Part shown: positions 43,037 to 52,401 of the stretch, in pieces | How the letters are laid out: each line of letters opens with the position of its first letter | Position numbering within the stretch: position 1 is the stretch's first letter | DNA from: Draconibacterium mangrovi | Lineage (GTDB): Bacteria > Bacteroidota > Bacteroidia > Bacteroidales > Prolixibacteraceae | Direction: 5' to 3' | Assembly (NCBI RefSeq): GCF_010586825.1 | Contig: NZ_JAAAGB010000008.1 | Location: 124,001 to 188,000 of the forward strand | Length of the DNA: 64,000 nt | Translations under genes and position numbers: made by a program | The notes under the pieces: generated by a model | Database searches by the model: none | What the model was told of the DNA's origin: nothing | What the model saw: the letters and a program-made list of their open reading frames with translations, nothing else

Positions 43037-44329
43037 TTAATCTAGTTTTTCCAATTTAAGCCACGAAGGTCTTACGTTTTGCTCAGTTCCTGTAAAACTA
43101 ACTACAAACCCAGCTGACACTTTAGTCTTTTCGGCCACTGAAAATTCGATACTTGCATTTCCATCGTTTCCAAGACCAGCAAAATTCGTGGAAGCCAATG
43201 CTGAAGAAAGTTCCTCGATATCAGGAAGTGTTTCACCAATAGCTGCTGCAATATATCTCGGATCGCTACCATTATTACTGATAATTGGATTTTCTCCGGC
43301 CAAACTCATAGTAAATCGGTATTCGCCGGCAGGAAGTTCAAACGTTTGGTAAAGTTTACCGTTAACAATTGCAGTCTCGCCTTCGCCCCAACGTTCGAAA
43401 CCTAAACTTTGCTTATCATTATCTGGGCCTTCCCATCCACCGTCGTATCCTCCCATACCATTACGGGTTCGCATTGCTTCGTTAGTAATCCATCCGCCTG
43501 ATAAATTCCCCCAACGGTTACCATCCCATTCAGAACGACTAAATGGCCACTCAGCATTGTTAAAGAAATTGGCAGGAACCTCATTAGGGTCATTTACTGC
43601 ATCAGCTGGAACTTCAACTTTCACAATTTCGGTGTAGTTATATTTACGGTTTGCATCGTTTACGTTTGCACCTAAACGCACATAATATGTATATCCAGCT
43701 TTTACCGGCATTGGACCAATACGGTATACATCACTTGTTTCAGCATCGCCCACTTCCTCTTCCCAAGATTTGTTGATCTGCTTACGCATGTTGTTGTACT
43801 CTCCAATACTTATATTGTTTGTCGCACCACAAAATGTATTCAGACTTAAGAAAGGTTTAATTTCAACAAGGTTTGGTAAACCTTCGCGAACCGGTGCATT
43901 AAGACGACATTTTAACATCAGTTTTAAGCCGTTTAATGATACTTCGAAATCGGTTAAACGCAAATACGGAGTCACTGTAAAGTCTTGTTGTGTATTTCCA
44001 TCAAAAGAAACACCTTTTATAGTATCTACCGGCCAGAAAGGACCTCCATAAGGAAGCATGTCGTATGTTCCGGCAAACAATTTACTATTGTTATACGAAC
44101 CATCTTGTTTTACAGTTAAATTCTGGTTATTGGGTACTGATTCCGTCCAGGTTCTTTCCCAAATACGGATCCCCCATTCACCTTGCGACGAAAGTAAATT
44201 CTCGCCGGTATATGAATCTATTACATTTCCATGGACTTTCACATCTGGTTCATCCCAGTTGTCGATGTCCAAACAAGAAGTAACCGAAACCAGTATTACT
44301 CCTAAAATTATATATAATATTTTTTTCAT
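43037..44329 (-). CDS. DUF3823/DUF5013 lipoprotein, probable surface glycan-binding protein
   Basis: This 430-residue lipoprotein (lipobox ending VTSC) follows SusD by 24 bases. The N-terminal part (about 25-125; VHGNVIDSYTGENL, QDGSYNNSKLFAGTYDM) is DUF3823. A central beta domain (about 125-250) and a C-terminal jelly-roll-like DUF5013 region (about 265-430; YQTFELPAGEYRFTMSLAG) complete it. Proteins in this slot are outer-surface binding proteins that help SusC/D capture substrate. No catalytic residues are evident. It is the last gene before the terminator at 42902. Confidence 0.82.
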   Translation of the reverse strand: MKKILYIILGVILVSVTSCLDIDNWDEPDVKVHGNVIDSYTGENLLSSQGEWGIRIWERTWTESVPNNQNLTVKQDGSYNNSKLFAGTYDMLPYGGPFWPVDTIKGVSFDGNTQQDFTVTPYLRLTDFEVSLNGLKLMLKCRLNAPVREGLPNLVEIKPFLSLNTFCGATNNISIGEYNNMRKQINKSWEEEVGDAETSDVYRIGPMPVKAGYTYYVRLGANVNDANRKYNYTEIVKVEVPADAVNDPNEVPANFFNNAEWPFSRSEWDGNRWGNLSGGWITNEAMRTRNGMGGYDGGWEGPDNDKQSLGFERWGEGETAIVNGKLYQTFELPAGEYRFTMSLAGENPIISNNGSDPRYIAAAIGETLPDIEELSSALASTNFAGLGNDGNASIEFSVAEKTKVSAGFVVSFTGTEQNVRPSWLKLEKLD

Positions 44330-44353
44330 AATATTAGTGTCAATTGTTTATAA

Positions 44354-46288
44354 TTAGTAAAGTGGATTCTGAGGAAGCAGATTTTCGTTCTTACCAATTT
44401 CTCCCCATGGAATTGGTTCATAGTAACATTGCTTTGAAGCAGTCCATTCTCTGTTCCAACGGTTGTCTTCATCCAGATAAATGTATTTTCCCTCGTCCGC
44501 AACATAATAACAGCTAAGAACCCTGTGACGGAATTGGTTCAATACCTGATCGGCAGTTCTCCAGCGACGAAGATCCCACCACCAATGGTTTTCAGCATAA
44601 AGTTCACGTTCACGCTCGTCGCGTATAAATTGCAATGATTTTTCGATTTGATATGGATAATTCGCTTCATTGATGGTACCAATGTTAGTCATCGTCATAT
44701 CAATTGCAGGACGTACCTCCTGACAACCTGCACGGTCACGAATCATTTCAATATAATCGAAAGCTTCATTTCTTTTACCCAGTTCGTAAAGTGCCTCGGC
44801 AGTGTTCAGGTAAACTTCACCTAAACGGAATACTACCCAATGCTGATCACTGCGGTATTCTCGAACATCGCTGGTAGCCATATTTGTATTCACATATTTG
44901 CGAATAAATGCAGCACCCCAACAATTGTTTTCTGCGCCTTGATCATCAAAGTGTCCATGTGCTCCGGTGATATTGTATGTTACACCATCAATTTCTGTAG
45001 TCCAGCCACGTCCGCCTAAAATACGGTTACCATCGCTGTTTATTGGAGCGGCATTACTTCCTCTTTGAATATCAGTTGCCAATCCGTCAAAATTTCTGTA
45101 AATACCTTTTTGAATGCTAAATGTTTTTCCACGAAGCTCGTCGCCATCGAAATACATGGTACCCAGCATACGTGGCTCCATCCCGTTGCGAATGTCGCTG
45201 CGGTTGTCAAAACGAACCGGAGTTCCGTCAGGATTAGTATATGCCGGCATATCATATAACTCCATAAAATCCAGCGGAGGATAGCTTTGAGCACCAACAA
45301 AAGAAGACATATCAGGCTGTGGACACATTAATGCATCGTAACTATGTCGTAAACGCGTATTATGAGGAACAGTCTGGTCGTAATCTTTAATTAATATACT
45401 TTCAGAAGAATTTGGGTCTAAGAATAGCTTTGCAAAATTTGAAGCTTTATCAGGATAACCTGCAGTATATAAAGAATATGGCCCTTGTTCTACAATCTTA
45501 CCTGCATCAACGCAATATTGAAAAAACTCATTAGCATGTGAAGGATTCATACCTGCCAAACCAGCCTGTGTTGCCGCTTCGTTTTCAAAACCAAGGTATT
45601 GAGAATATTTAGCATTTGAACCTGCATAAAGCATCGTGCGTGAAAGCAATGCCGCTGCAGCATATTTATTGGCACGACCAGATTCCATGGCGTCTGTCAT
45701 GTTATCAATTGCAAATGTCAGGTCGCTATAAATAAATTTCCAGGTATCATATTCTGTAGCACGAGATACTTTCAATGAATCGGCATCAGCTAGCGGGTTC
45801 TGAACTTCTTTAACAAGAGGTACACCACCATAACGTTTTGCCAAACCAAAATAGAAGAATGCACGCAGGAAATGTGCTTCGCCCATTAATTTGTTATAAT
45901 CTACATCAGTATATTTATCGCGATAAGCCGGGAAATTTTCGATAAACGTATTTACGTCGCGGATACGGTCGTATGGCCAGTAAGCAAAACCATCGTTATC
46001 GACCCCCAACCATTGATTAAAGAATTCGCCACTCATATTCCCCTGGCTCTTTTTACCTGCTTCCCAAAAGTTATCAGGACGATAAGCATGTTCCGAGTCG
46101 CTTCCATAATAAAGGAAATCTTCAATTGGAAGGTAGTTATAAAGACCTGCAAAATATTTCTTTACACCATACTCATTACCAAATAGTTCCGGTTCTCCTA
46201 ACATCCCCTTAGGCTCCAGACTCAGATCCTGACAGGAGAATAGAACAACTCCTAAAAGAGCTATATATATTAAAAACTTCTTTTTCAT
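44354..46288 (-). CDS. susD: SusD-family outer-membrane glycan-binding lipoprotein
   Basis: The start at 46288 (MKKKFLIYIALLG, lipobox ending LFSC) is chosen over a longer frame because it gives a lipoprotein signal and a 13-base gap to SusC. The product has 644 residues. SusD marks are LMGEAHFLRAFFYFGLAKRYGGVPLV with its TPR helices, EVYLNTAEALYELG and RDERERELYAENHWWWDLRRW. It forms the lid on the SusC barrel and binds the incoming oligosaccharide at the surface. It is somewhat longer than the average SusD of about 550 residues, with insertions in the middle, which may shape the binding site for a branched ligand. Confidence 0.95.
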   Translation of the reverse strand: MKKKFLIYIALLGVVLFSCQDLSLEPKGMLGEPELFGNEYGVKKYFAGLYNYLPIEDFLYYGSDSEHAYRPDNFWEAGKKSQGNMSGEFFNQWLGVDNDGFAYWPYDRIRDVNTFIENFPAYRDKYTDVDYNKLMGEAHFLRAFFYFGLAKRYGGVPLVKEVQNPLADADSLKVSRATEYDTWKFIYSDLTFAIDNMTDAMESGRANKYAAAALLSRTMLYAGSNAKYSQYLGFENEAATQAGLAGMNPSHANEFFQYCVDAGKIVEQGPYSLYTAGYPDKASNFAKLFLDPNSSESILIKDYDQTVPHNTRLRHSYDALMCPQPDMSSFVGAQSYPPLDFMELYDMPAYTNPDGTPVRFDNRSDIRNGMEPRMLGTMYFDGDELRGKTFSIQKGIYRNFDGLATDIQRGSNAAPINSDGNRILGGRGWTTEIDGVTYNITGAHGHFDDQGAENNCWGAAFIRKYVNTNMATSDVREYRSDQHWVVFRLGEVYLNTAEALYELGKRNEAFDYIEMIRDRAGCQEVRPAIDMTMTNIGTINEANYPYQIEKSLQFIRDERERELYAENHWWWDLRRWRTADQVLNQFRHRVLSCYYVADEGKYIYLDEDNRWNREWTASKQCYYEPIPWGEIGKNENLLPQNPLY

Positions 46289-46301
46289 AATTGTAATTTT
46301 T

Positions 46302-49300
46302 TTAGAATTTAACGCTTGCACCAATTGTAAATGTTCTGTTTACAGGATAATTGTAGAAGTCGATATAATTGGTTGAAGCACCACCGGATGCACCCGGACG
46401 CTCTGGATCTACATTTTCGAGACCGGTAAAAGTCAACAGGTTATATCCGCTCATGTAAACTCTTAAATTCTTCATACCTATTTTCGATATCAATCGATCT
46501 GGTAAGGTATAGCCAATTTCTGCAGTTTTTAAACGTAAGTAAGATGCATCCTGTACACCATTTGTTCCTGTTCTTCGGCCATCATGACCAGTTACCGGAT
46601 AGTAACCAGGTACCCATTCTGTTGCAGGGCTGAAATAATCAGCAGTAGGATCAACAGGATGCCATCTGTCCATAAACCAGGTTAATGTATTTTGTCCTCC
46701 AAAAGGCAAAGCTTCCACTAATACCTCGCTATACTGCACATAAACCTCGTGTGCCCCCTGAAAATCCAGTGCCATATCGAAACCTTTCCAGGAAGCTCCA
46801 AATGACATACCGTAGTTAAAGACCGGTAGTCCATATGAAGCGATTGGATGTTCATCAAGGTTGTTAATTACACCATCCTCATTCCAGTCAACCAACCACC
46901 AGTCACCCGGTAAAGCATTCTGCCCGGTTGGAAGTTCGAAGTTGCGGATATCTTCGATATTGGTAAACATACCACCTGATTCCTGTCCCCACCAAATATT
47001 AGTGTAACGGTCACTACTGCGGTTTCTCCACTTGTCGTATGAGTTGCTGGCGGGAGTTTCAAGCCATTCTGTTCTTTTATGTTTAGTGGCTGAGATTTGT
47101 CCTCTTACCCAATAATTCAGGTCTCTATACTTGTTTTGGTAGTCGAGCGATACTTCATAACCAAAGTTACGATCGCTGTTCAGGTTTTCCTGTGGTAAGC
47201 TTGCACCAACAGTACCAGGAATTACAGATGCACTTGTTGCCAATAAGCCTGAACGATCGCGTTTAAATACATCAATTGCACCATTCAATTTGTTTTGTAA
47301 TATACCAAAATCAAGTCCGAGGTTATAAGATTTAATTCGGTACCAGGTTAAATCAGGATTCGGAATACTAGCTGCCGACACACCACCTGTTAATGTACCA
47401 TCGTAAAACCATCCTTTTTCGTTACCATCCAGATTGTAGCCTGTTGTAGGAGGATAATTACCAGCAGAACTGTCGTCACCCATCTCTCCATACGAAGCTC
47501 TAAGTTTGAAATTACTAAGGAATGCAACGTTATCCTTTAAGAAATTCTCTTCGCTAATACGCCATGCTGCAGAAACTGTTGGGAAAAATCCAAAACGGCT
47601 GCCTTCAGGGAAACGAGAAGAACCATCGTATCGGAATTTGAATGCAAGCATATATTTTCCGGCATAATTATAATCTACCTGGCCAACCACCGATTTATTG
47701 GCTCTGTCGCCGACACCACCGCCGATAGCACGTTGATTTTTATCCTCACCGGCAAACAGGTATTCCGATTCAACCATTAACTCGCGGTAAGCACTAAAGC
47801 TATCCCAGCTGCTATAACTTTCTTCATATATAAGGAAGTTGTTGAAATTATGATCTCCAAATGAATTTACATAGAACAAACCCAACTGCATGTTGGTATT
47901 GAAGTTGAAATTTACACCCCTTGTAACATCAGAAGGAGTATTTCTCTGAATTGGAGAATAGGTATCGTCGTCCGGATTGTAGCGAAACAACGTATAAGAT
48001 CGTTTGTAATTCTTATAATCCGGTATATTCATTGCATAGTCATACGATCCTTTGGCAGATAAACCTTCCACTCCGGGAATATCATATTCCAACGTCAAAG
48101 TACCGTTGAAACGACGGTCTCTGTTCAAATTGTAACCAACATAATCGGCATCAGTTTGAACGATCATGTTAGCCCCTTCATTTAAATATTGTGTGTCTCC
48201 GTTTGGATACAACGGATTATCATTTGCATAGAAAGCGGCATCAGGACGAACCAGCCACGTAAGTTTGTAAGTTGTCCAGCCTGTATTATTAGGTTGAGTG
48301 GTATTAACCATAATTCCACCCAATGAAACTCTTGCTTTTAATCTTTCTGTAATCTGTGCATCAACATTTGTACGCATGTTCCAGCGTTCCGATTCATAGT
48401 CGCCGCTTTTATATGAACCTTCTTGTTTTGAATAACCCAGGGTGAAGTAATACCGTAATTTTTCGCTGCCACCATTTACACTCAAGTTGTTTTCATATTG
48501 AGGCGTAGTATTTCTGAATACCTGATCCATCCAATTGTATGACTGCTTTGTTCCATTCAGGTAGGGTTCGAAGGCTTCATCTGTAAACATAGGATTTTGA
48601 CGAACGAGGTAGTTTTTACCAAAATCCTGCCAGTTCTGTTCGTTCCTCAAAGTCATATAATCTATTGCATCAACACTTTCAGGAACATAGAGGAACTGCT
48701 GCATAGAACTACTGGTATTAAAAGTAATATCAACTTTTCCGCCTTGTGCGGTACCACTCTTTGTTGTTACAAGAATAACTCCATTTGCAGCACGCAAACC
48801 ATAAATCGCGGCAGTACCGTCTTTCAGTACAGAAATACTTTCGATTTCTTCTGAACTCATACGTGCGAAATAATCTTTGTCTCTTGGAATTCCGTCTATA
48901 ACAAATAAAGGATCGCCCATACCACGAATATCGATTCGGGTATCGTAAGCACCAGGTGCACTACTTTTCTGAACAACCCGAACACCTGATAATTTACCGG
49001 TAAGCATGTTTACAACGTTTTCGTTTTTTGTGCGTATCATGTCTTCCCCTTTCACGGTAGACACGGCACCGGTAAGTGTAGCCTTTTTCTGCGTGCTATA
49101 CCCCACTGCAACCACCTCTTCGAGGCCGATGGCGTCAAGCTGCATTTTTACATTTATTTGCGATTGATTTTCAACTGCAATCTCTTGTGCTTTCATTCCT
49201 ACAAAAGAAAACGACAAGGTTGCATCAATTGGGACATTCGTTAGTGTATAAACACCAACTTCGTTAGTTACAGTACCAATAGTAGTACCTTTAACCACTA

Positions 49301-49502
49301 CTGTTACTCCGGGAATTGGGTTGTCAGATTCATCAACAACAGTTCCGGTTACTTGTGTAGATTGATCAGCTAGGTTCGATTCTCTGCCCGCCAATTTTTC
49401 TGCGGATGCTGTCATCACTCCGAATAGTAAAATTAGCATTACTGCAAAGCGACCTTGTCCAACACAAGTCGAATGACAAATTCTTTTTAAAGTTTTTTTC
49501 AT
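46302..49502 (-). CDS. susC: SusC-family TonB-dependent transporter
   Basis: This 1066-residue protein has a signal peptide (to about TASA, residue 34), a carboxypeptidase-D-like regulatory domain (about 50-130; VTGTVVDESDNPIPGVTVVVKG, NEVGVYTL), a plug domain (about 140-250; ALTGAVSTVKGED-type region, LFVIDGIP) and an outer-membrane beta-barrel ending in an aromatic residue (VKF). There is no extra N-terminal STN domain, so it does not look coupled to an anti-sigma factor. Together with SusD it imports oligosaccharides driven by TonB. It is the first gene of the PUL; its 1.47-kb upstream gap has mobile-element traces. Confidence 0.96.
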   Translation of the reverse strand: MKKTLKRICHSTCVGQGRFAVMLILLFGVMTASAEKLAGRESNLADQSTQVTGTVVDESDNPIPGVTVVVKGTTIGTVTNEVGVYTLTNVPIDATLSFSFVGMKAQEIAVENQSQINVKMQLDAIGLEEVVAVGYSTQKKATLTGAVSTVKGEDMIRTKNENVVNMLTGKLSGVRVVQKSSAPGAYDTRIDIRGMGDPLFVIDGIPRDKDYFARMSSEEIESISVLKDGTAAIYGLRAANGVILVTTKSGTAQGGKVDITFNTSSSMQQFLYVPESVDAIDYMTLRNEQNWQDFGKNYLVRQNPMFTDEAFEPYLNGTKQSYNWMDQVFRNTTPQYENNLSVNGGSEKLRYYFTLGYSKQEGSYKSGDYESERWNMRTNVDAQITERLKARVSLGGIMVNTTQPNNTGWTTYKLTWLVRPDAAFYANDNPLYPNGDTQYLNEGANMIVQTDADYVGYNLNRDRRFNGTLTLEYDIPGVEGLSAKGSYDYAMNIPDYKNYKRSYTLFRYNPDDDTYSPIQRNTPSDVTRGVNFNFNTNMQLGLFYVNSFGDHNFNNFLIYEESYSSWDSFSAYRELMVESEYLFAGEDKNQRAIGGGVGDRANKSVVGQVDYNYAGKYMLAFKFRYDGSSRFPEGSRFGFFPTVSAAWRISEENFLKDNVAFLSNFKLRASYGEMGDDSSAGNYPPTTGYNLDGNEKGWFYDGTLTGGVSAASIPNPDLTWYRIKSYNLGLDFGILQNKLNGAIDVFKRDRSGLLATSASVIPGTVGASLPQENLNSDRNFGYEVSLDYQNKYRDLNYWVRGQISATKHKRTEWLETPASNSYDKWRNRSSDRYTNIWWGQESGGMFTNIEDIRNFELPTGQNALPGDWWLVDWNEDGVINNLDEHPIASYGLPVFNYGMSFGASWKGFDMALDFQGAHEVYVQYSEVLVEALPFGGQNTLTWFMDRWHPVDPTADYFSPATEWVPGYYPVTGHDGRRTGTNGVQDASYLRLKTAEIGYTLPDRLISKIGMKNLRVYMSGYNLLTFTGLENVDPERPGASGGASTNYIDFYNYPVNRTFTIGASVKF

Positions 49503-50207
49503 AGTTTACTTCAATACAATTATTAGATTTGACTCAATTTCATTTTTTAAAATCATTTTTCAATTTTTACTTTCTATTCATTCCATAGGCGTTTTAATTT
49601 TTTGATTTCGCTAAGTAAAAACCGGAATGTTAACATTTAAATTAATATTGAATTAACAGCATAGTATTTTGCATAATACCAATCCCACAAAAACCACATA
49701 TGCCTCTATATCTGACAATTAAAGCACAAACAAAAATTTAATACTAATGCGATTAATAGAAAAATTAAGTGGTGCTAAGCACTTGTAGTTTACAAATCCG
49801 ACACTATTTTTTAGAGGAACAAAAAGCATTTGCAGTTTAGACACATCTCTTTTTATTGTTTCTGTATATATGACAATTTGCCCAAAATAACATCTGGAAG
49901 ATCACTCACTTATGGTTCAAAAAGCAGAGCTGGTTTAAGATACCGGAATGATGGGCAGATATACTGTAGGATATCATAAATTATAATCATAAGATTCGTT
50001 GCCCCAGGCATTCTGATCAAAAGTCATCAGGCAAACATTTCACGCATGAAGCAACGTCCGGTTCTTTCGCATTTATCAAACATAAATCTAACAATACTAA
50101 TTTTACCACTCAATTTTAATTAGATATTCAAGCACCACCGATATCCCAAAACAATAATCCTTCAAGCTGTTTATTTCAAATTAAGATTCACTTTAAGCTA
50201 ACTAGAT

Positions 50208-50435
50208 ATGGAAGAAGCGAAATGTGAGTTGGAGGCAATGCAAGTATTTAAACAACTTGTGGAACAGGATCATCGCAATGTCAAACGAAGAATCACTATT
50301 ACTACAGGATTTAAGGAGTTTGATTCTGCCCAGCGAACTTTGGCCGGAATTGAAATAATAAATATCATTAGAAAGAATCAGATTATTGATTCTAAATCCA
50401 CAACGTTTAAAACATTTTATTCTTTGGCTTCATAA
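50208..50435 (+). pseudogene. IS6-family transposase remnant (C-terminal part)
   Basis: The 75-codon frame contains VEQDHRNVKRRIT, GFKEFDSAQRTLAGIEI and IRKNQI. This is the C-terminal end of IS6/IS26-type transposases (family pattern: -I--DH---KR-----GFKS---A---I-GIE---IRKGQ), with the catalytic-core glutamate region at its start. The N-terminal two thirds, including the DDE aspartates, are absent, and I could not find them in the sequence before it. It is a dead fragment and marks past insertion activity next to susC. Confidence 0.7.
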
Positions 50436-50692
50436 TTCATCATAAAATATAATTTTGAGAATCGTGCTGAACTAATGCGACAGAATCGATTATTCAGAGT
50501 TACCTATTGATAAAATATAAAGATAACTTTTGGGATTAGTTACTTTAAAAACTTATCTTTTGAAATCACAGCTTGAATAAAAAAATAAATTTTGATATAT
50601 TTAAACGATATTTGAATTATTAAACAACAGATTTTTATAGAGTTACCCAAAAGGGACCAATAGAAAACTGGCTAGAAAAATCACTGACAATT

Positions 50693-50731
50693 AGCGCATT
50701 ACAAAATAATTCGTGTCCTTGTTCTGGGCAC
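50693..50731 (+). repeat. Right att-like motif (39 nt)
   Basis: AGCGCATTACAAA, then 12 variable bases, then CTTGTTCTGGGCAC at 50718-50731. It is the partner of the motif at 6937-6975, in the same orientation with identical internal spacing. An AGGGACCA lies 34 bases before it, echoing the repeats near the integrase gene. The pair would bracket about 43.8 kb. Confidence 0.5.
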
Positions 50732-50736
50732 CAAAG

Positions 50737-50775
50737 AAAAAAGCAACAATCTAATAATTAGCATGTTGCTTTTTT
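50737..50775. terminator. Bidirectional terminator
   Basis: AAAAAAGCAACA (50737-50748) pairs with TGTTGCTTTTTT (50764-50775), so a T-run follows the stem on either strand. On the minus strand it lies about 200 bases after the GH29 stop codon and could end the right-hand enzyme operon. Confidence 0.75.
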
Positions 50776-50973
50776 ATTTTCAATTTAATATAAATATTTC
50801 AAGTCCGTATTCAATAATAATCCCCCATGTTTTCACTCCCTTAAATAGCCAAACTAAATTTGAATCGAATAATCGAAACTTTTTCCTACTTTATCGTTTA
50901 AGCTTTGATAATAATAATATCACGATGTTCGACCGATACATTTTCAGCACTTTAGACCTTATTCTTTTTGAAA

Positions 50974-52368
50974 TCATTTTTCAATGTAAAAAGCGGAAAA
51001 GGCGGCAATCTGCGGCTCTGCTTTAGATTCGCTAATTTTTAACCTTAATTCCGTCACTGCCAGATCATCGAAAAGATGAATAAACTTGTGCCCAATGCAG
51101 GAGCCTTCAAAAATGGTTTGCCAGCCTTTGTTCGTTTTTCCTTCCAGCAAAAATTCCCTCACTCGTTCTCCAAACTCAATGTTTTCAGCAAGCACTACCT
51201 GGTTAATTTTTTGGCCTTTTTTCAGATTGAGTGAGAATTTAGTACCCTTACCGGAAGTACTTGCCAGCGGATTGGAAAAACGGCGATTTATCTCCTCACC
51301 CATTTCCTTTAGGCGCTGTACATCTGGTTCTGAAAGTAAACCATCGGGATTGGGAGTAAGACCAAGAATAAGTGAGCTGTTATGCCCCACCGAATTGTAA
51401 TACATGTCAACCAGGTTTTCGAGCGGGAAAATATGTTCATCATCGCCGGGTTCCCAAAACCACTCGTGACGGCCATTGATACCCCGAAGGGGCGCATCAC
51501 TCATGGCGGGCATGTAATACGGCCCATCTGGATCACCTACTTTTAATAGCTGGAAATCATTTTTAAAGATTACCTCCTGATTGGTTGAGTGTGAGAATGG
51601 ATAGGAATAGGTTCCCCAGGAGGGATAAGGAACAGTTCCGCTTTCGCTTCCTCCCCAACGGATATCGGCTCGTTGCGTATTGTGGTAGAATATGCAGTTC
51701 GACTGATGTTGTTCGAATATACTCAATACGTCAGGACCACCTTTCTCCGGGCCATGGGCGCCACCATCGAACCAAACAATCGCCAGGTCGCCATAGCGCG
51801 ACATTAGTTCGTTGGTCATACCTTCACACATACTGTTATAGTATTTTTGCCTGTTTTCGGCAAAAGCTCCTTCGCCGCTCACCGAAAAATCGTGAATCCC
51901 TAAAAATGCATTCCAGCGAATTCCAATATAAATTCCCGGCAGAACATCGTATTTTCGGCAGGATTCAACAAAATCTTTCACAATATCTCCCTTGCCGTCT
52001 CTCCATTTTACTGCTCTCAGACAATATGGATTAACATCGCTCTGATATAATGCAAAACCGGTTTCGTGTGTAGCTGTAAGAATAGCGATTTTGCACCCTG
52101 CAGCTTTAGCCGCTTTTACCCACTGGTCGGTATCAAGAGTTTGGGGATTAAAAATATTATAATCCGGTACAGGAGTGATACGGTTTTCGTGCTGTGCGTA
52201 TTGTTTTCCGTCAAACACATGTAAATCGTAGTGAAATACGGCAACCAGTTCGGCATTCTGCCATGTTAACTGTGCCGGTGTTGGAATTGGCAACTTCTTG
52301 ATGTCCTGGGCAACAGCAACTACAAGTATAGTAAGCAGGAACAGTATCATTAATGGCGTCTTCTTCAT
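50974..52368 (-). CDS. GH29 alpha-L-fucosidase (copy 1)
   Basis: The start is ATG at 52368 (MKKTPLMILFLL, signal ending near VAVAQ); a TTG two codons earlier is less likely. The product has 464 residues. GH29 features: an aromatic-rich barrel start (AVFHYDLHVFDG), ILTATHETGFALY in place of the usual HHDGF segment, GIYIGIRWN, and the nucleophile D201 in IVWFDGGAHG. A short C-terminal beta domain follows (about 375-464). The altered histidine motif fits the more linkage-specific subgroup. It ends the operon that starts with the exported EEP protein or further upstream. It likely removes alpha-1,3- or alpha-1,4-linked fucose. Confidence 0.88.
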   Translation of the reverse strand: MKKTPLMILFLLTILVVAVAQDIKKLPIPTPAQLTWQNAELVAVFHYDLHVFDGKQYAQHENRITPVPDYNIFNPQTLDTDQWVKAAKAAGCKIAILTATHETGFALYQSDVNPYCLRAVKWRDGKGDIVKDFVESCRKYDVLPGIYIGIRWNAFLGIHDFSVSGEGAFAENRQKYYNSMCEGMTNELMSRYGDLAIVWFDGGAHGPEKGGPDVLSIFEQHQSNCIFYHNTQRADIRWGGSESGTVPYPSWGTYSYPFSHSTNQEVIFKNDFQLLKVGDPDGPYYMPAMSDAPLRGINGRHEWFWEPGDDEHIFPLENLVDMYYNSVGHNSSLILGLTPNPDGLLSEPDVQRLKEMGEEINRRFSNPLASTSGKGTKFSLNLKKGQKINQVVLAENIEFGERVREFLLEGKTNKGWQTIFEGSCIGHKFIHLFDDLAVTELRLKISESKAEPQIAAFSAFYIEK

Positions 52369-52401
52369 TGGCAATTTTTAGATTTTTAGTTTAAATTAAG
52401 C

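Larger units (their letters stand above)
49503..50973. other. 1.47-kb gap upstream of susC
   Basis: This AT-rich region holds the susC leader, an IS6-type transposase remnant (50208-50435), one AGGGACCA at 50652-50659, the right att-like motif at 50693-50731 and a bidirectional terminator at 50737-50775. I see no intact gene and no clear promoter consensus. It separates two enzyme blocks that are both transcribed leftward. Confidence 0.6.

Noticed and set aside
43770..44357. Plus-strand frames within the DUF3823 gene
   Set aside because: They are antisense shadows of a well-supported gene; no codon pattern or motif supports them.
46302..49502. SusC coupled to an ECF sigma/anti-sigma system
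   Set aside because: There is no N-terminal STN domain and no sigma or anti-sigma gene nearby.
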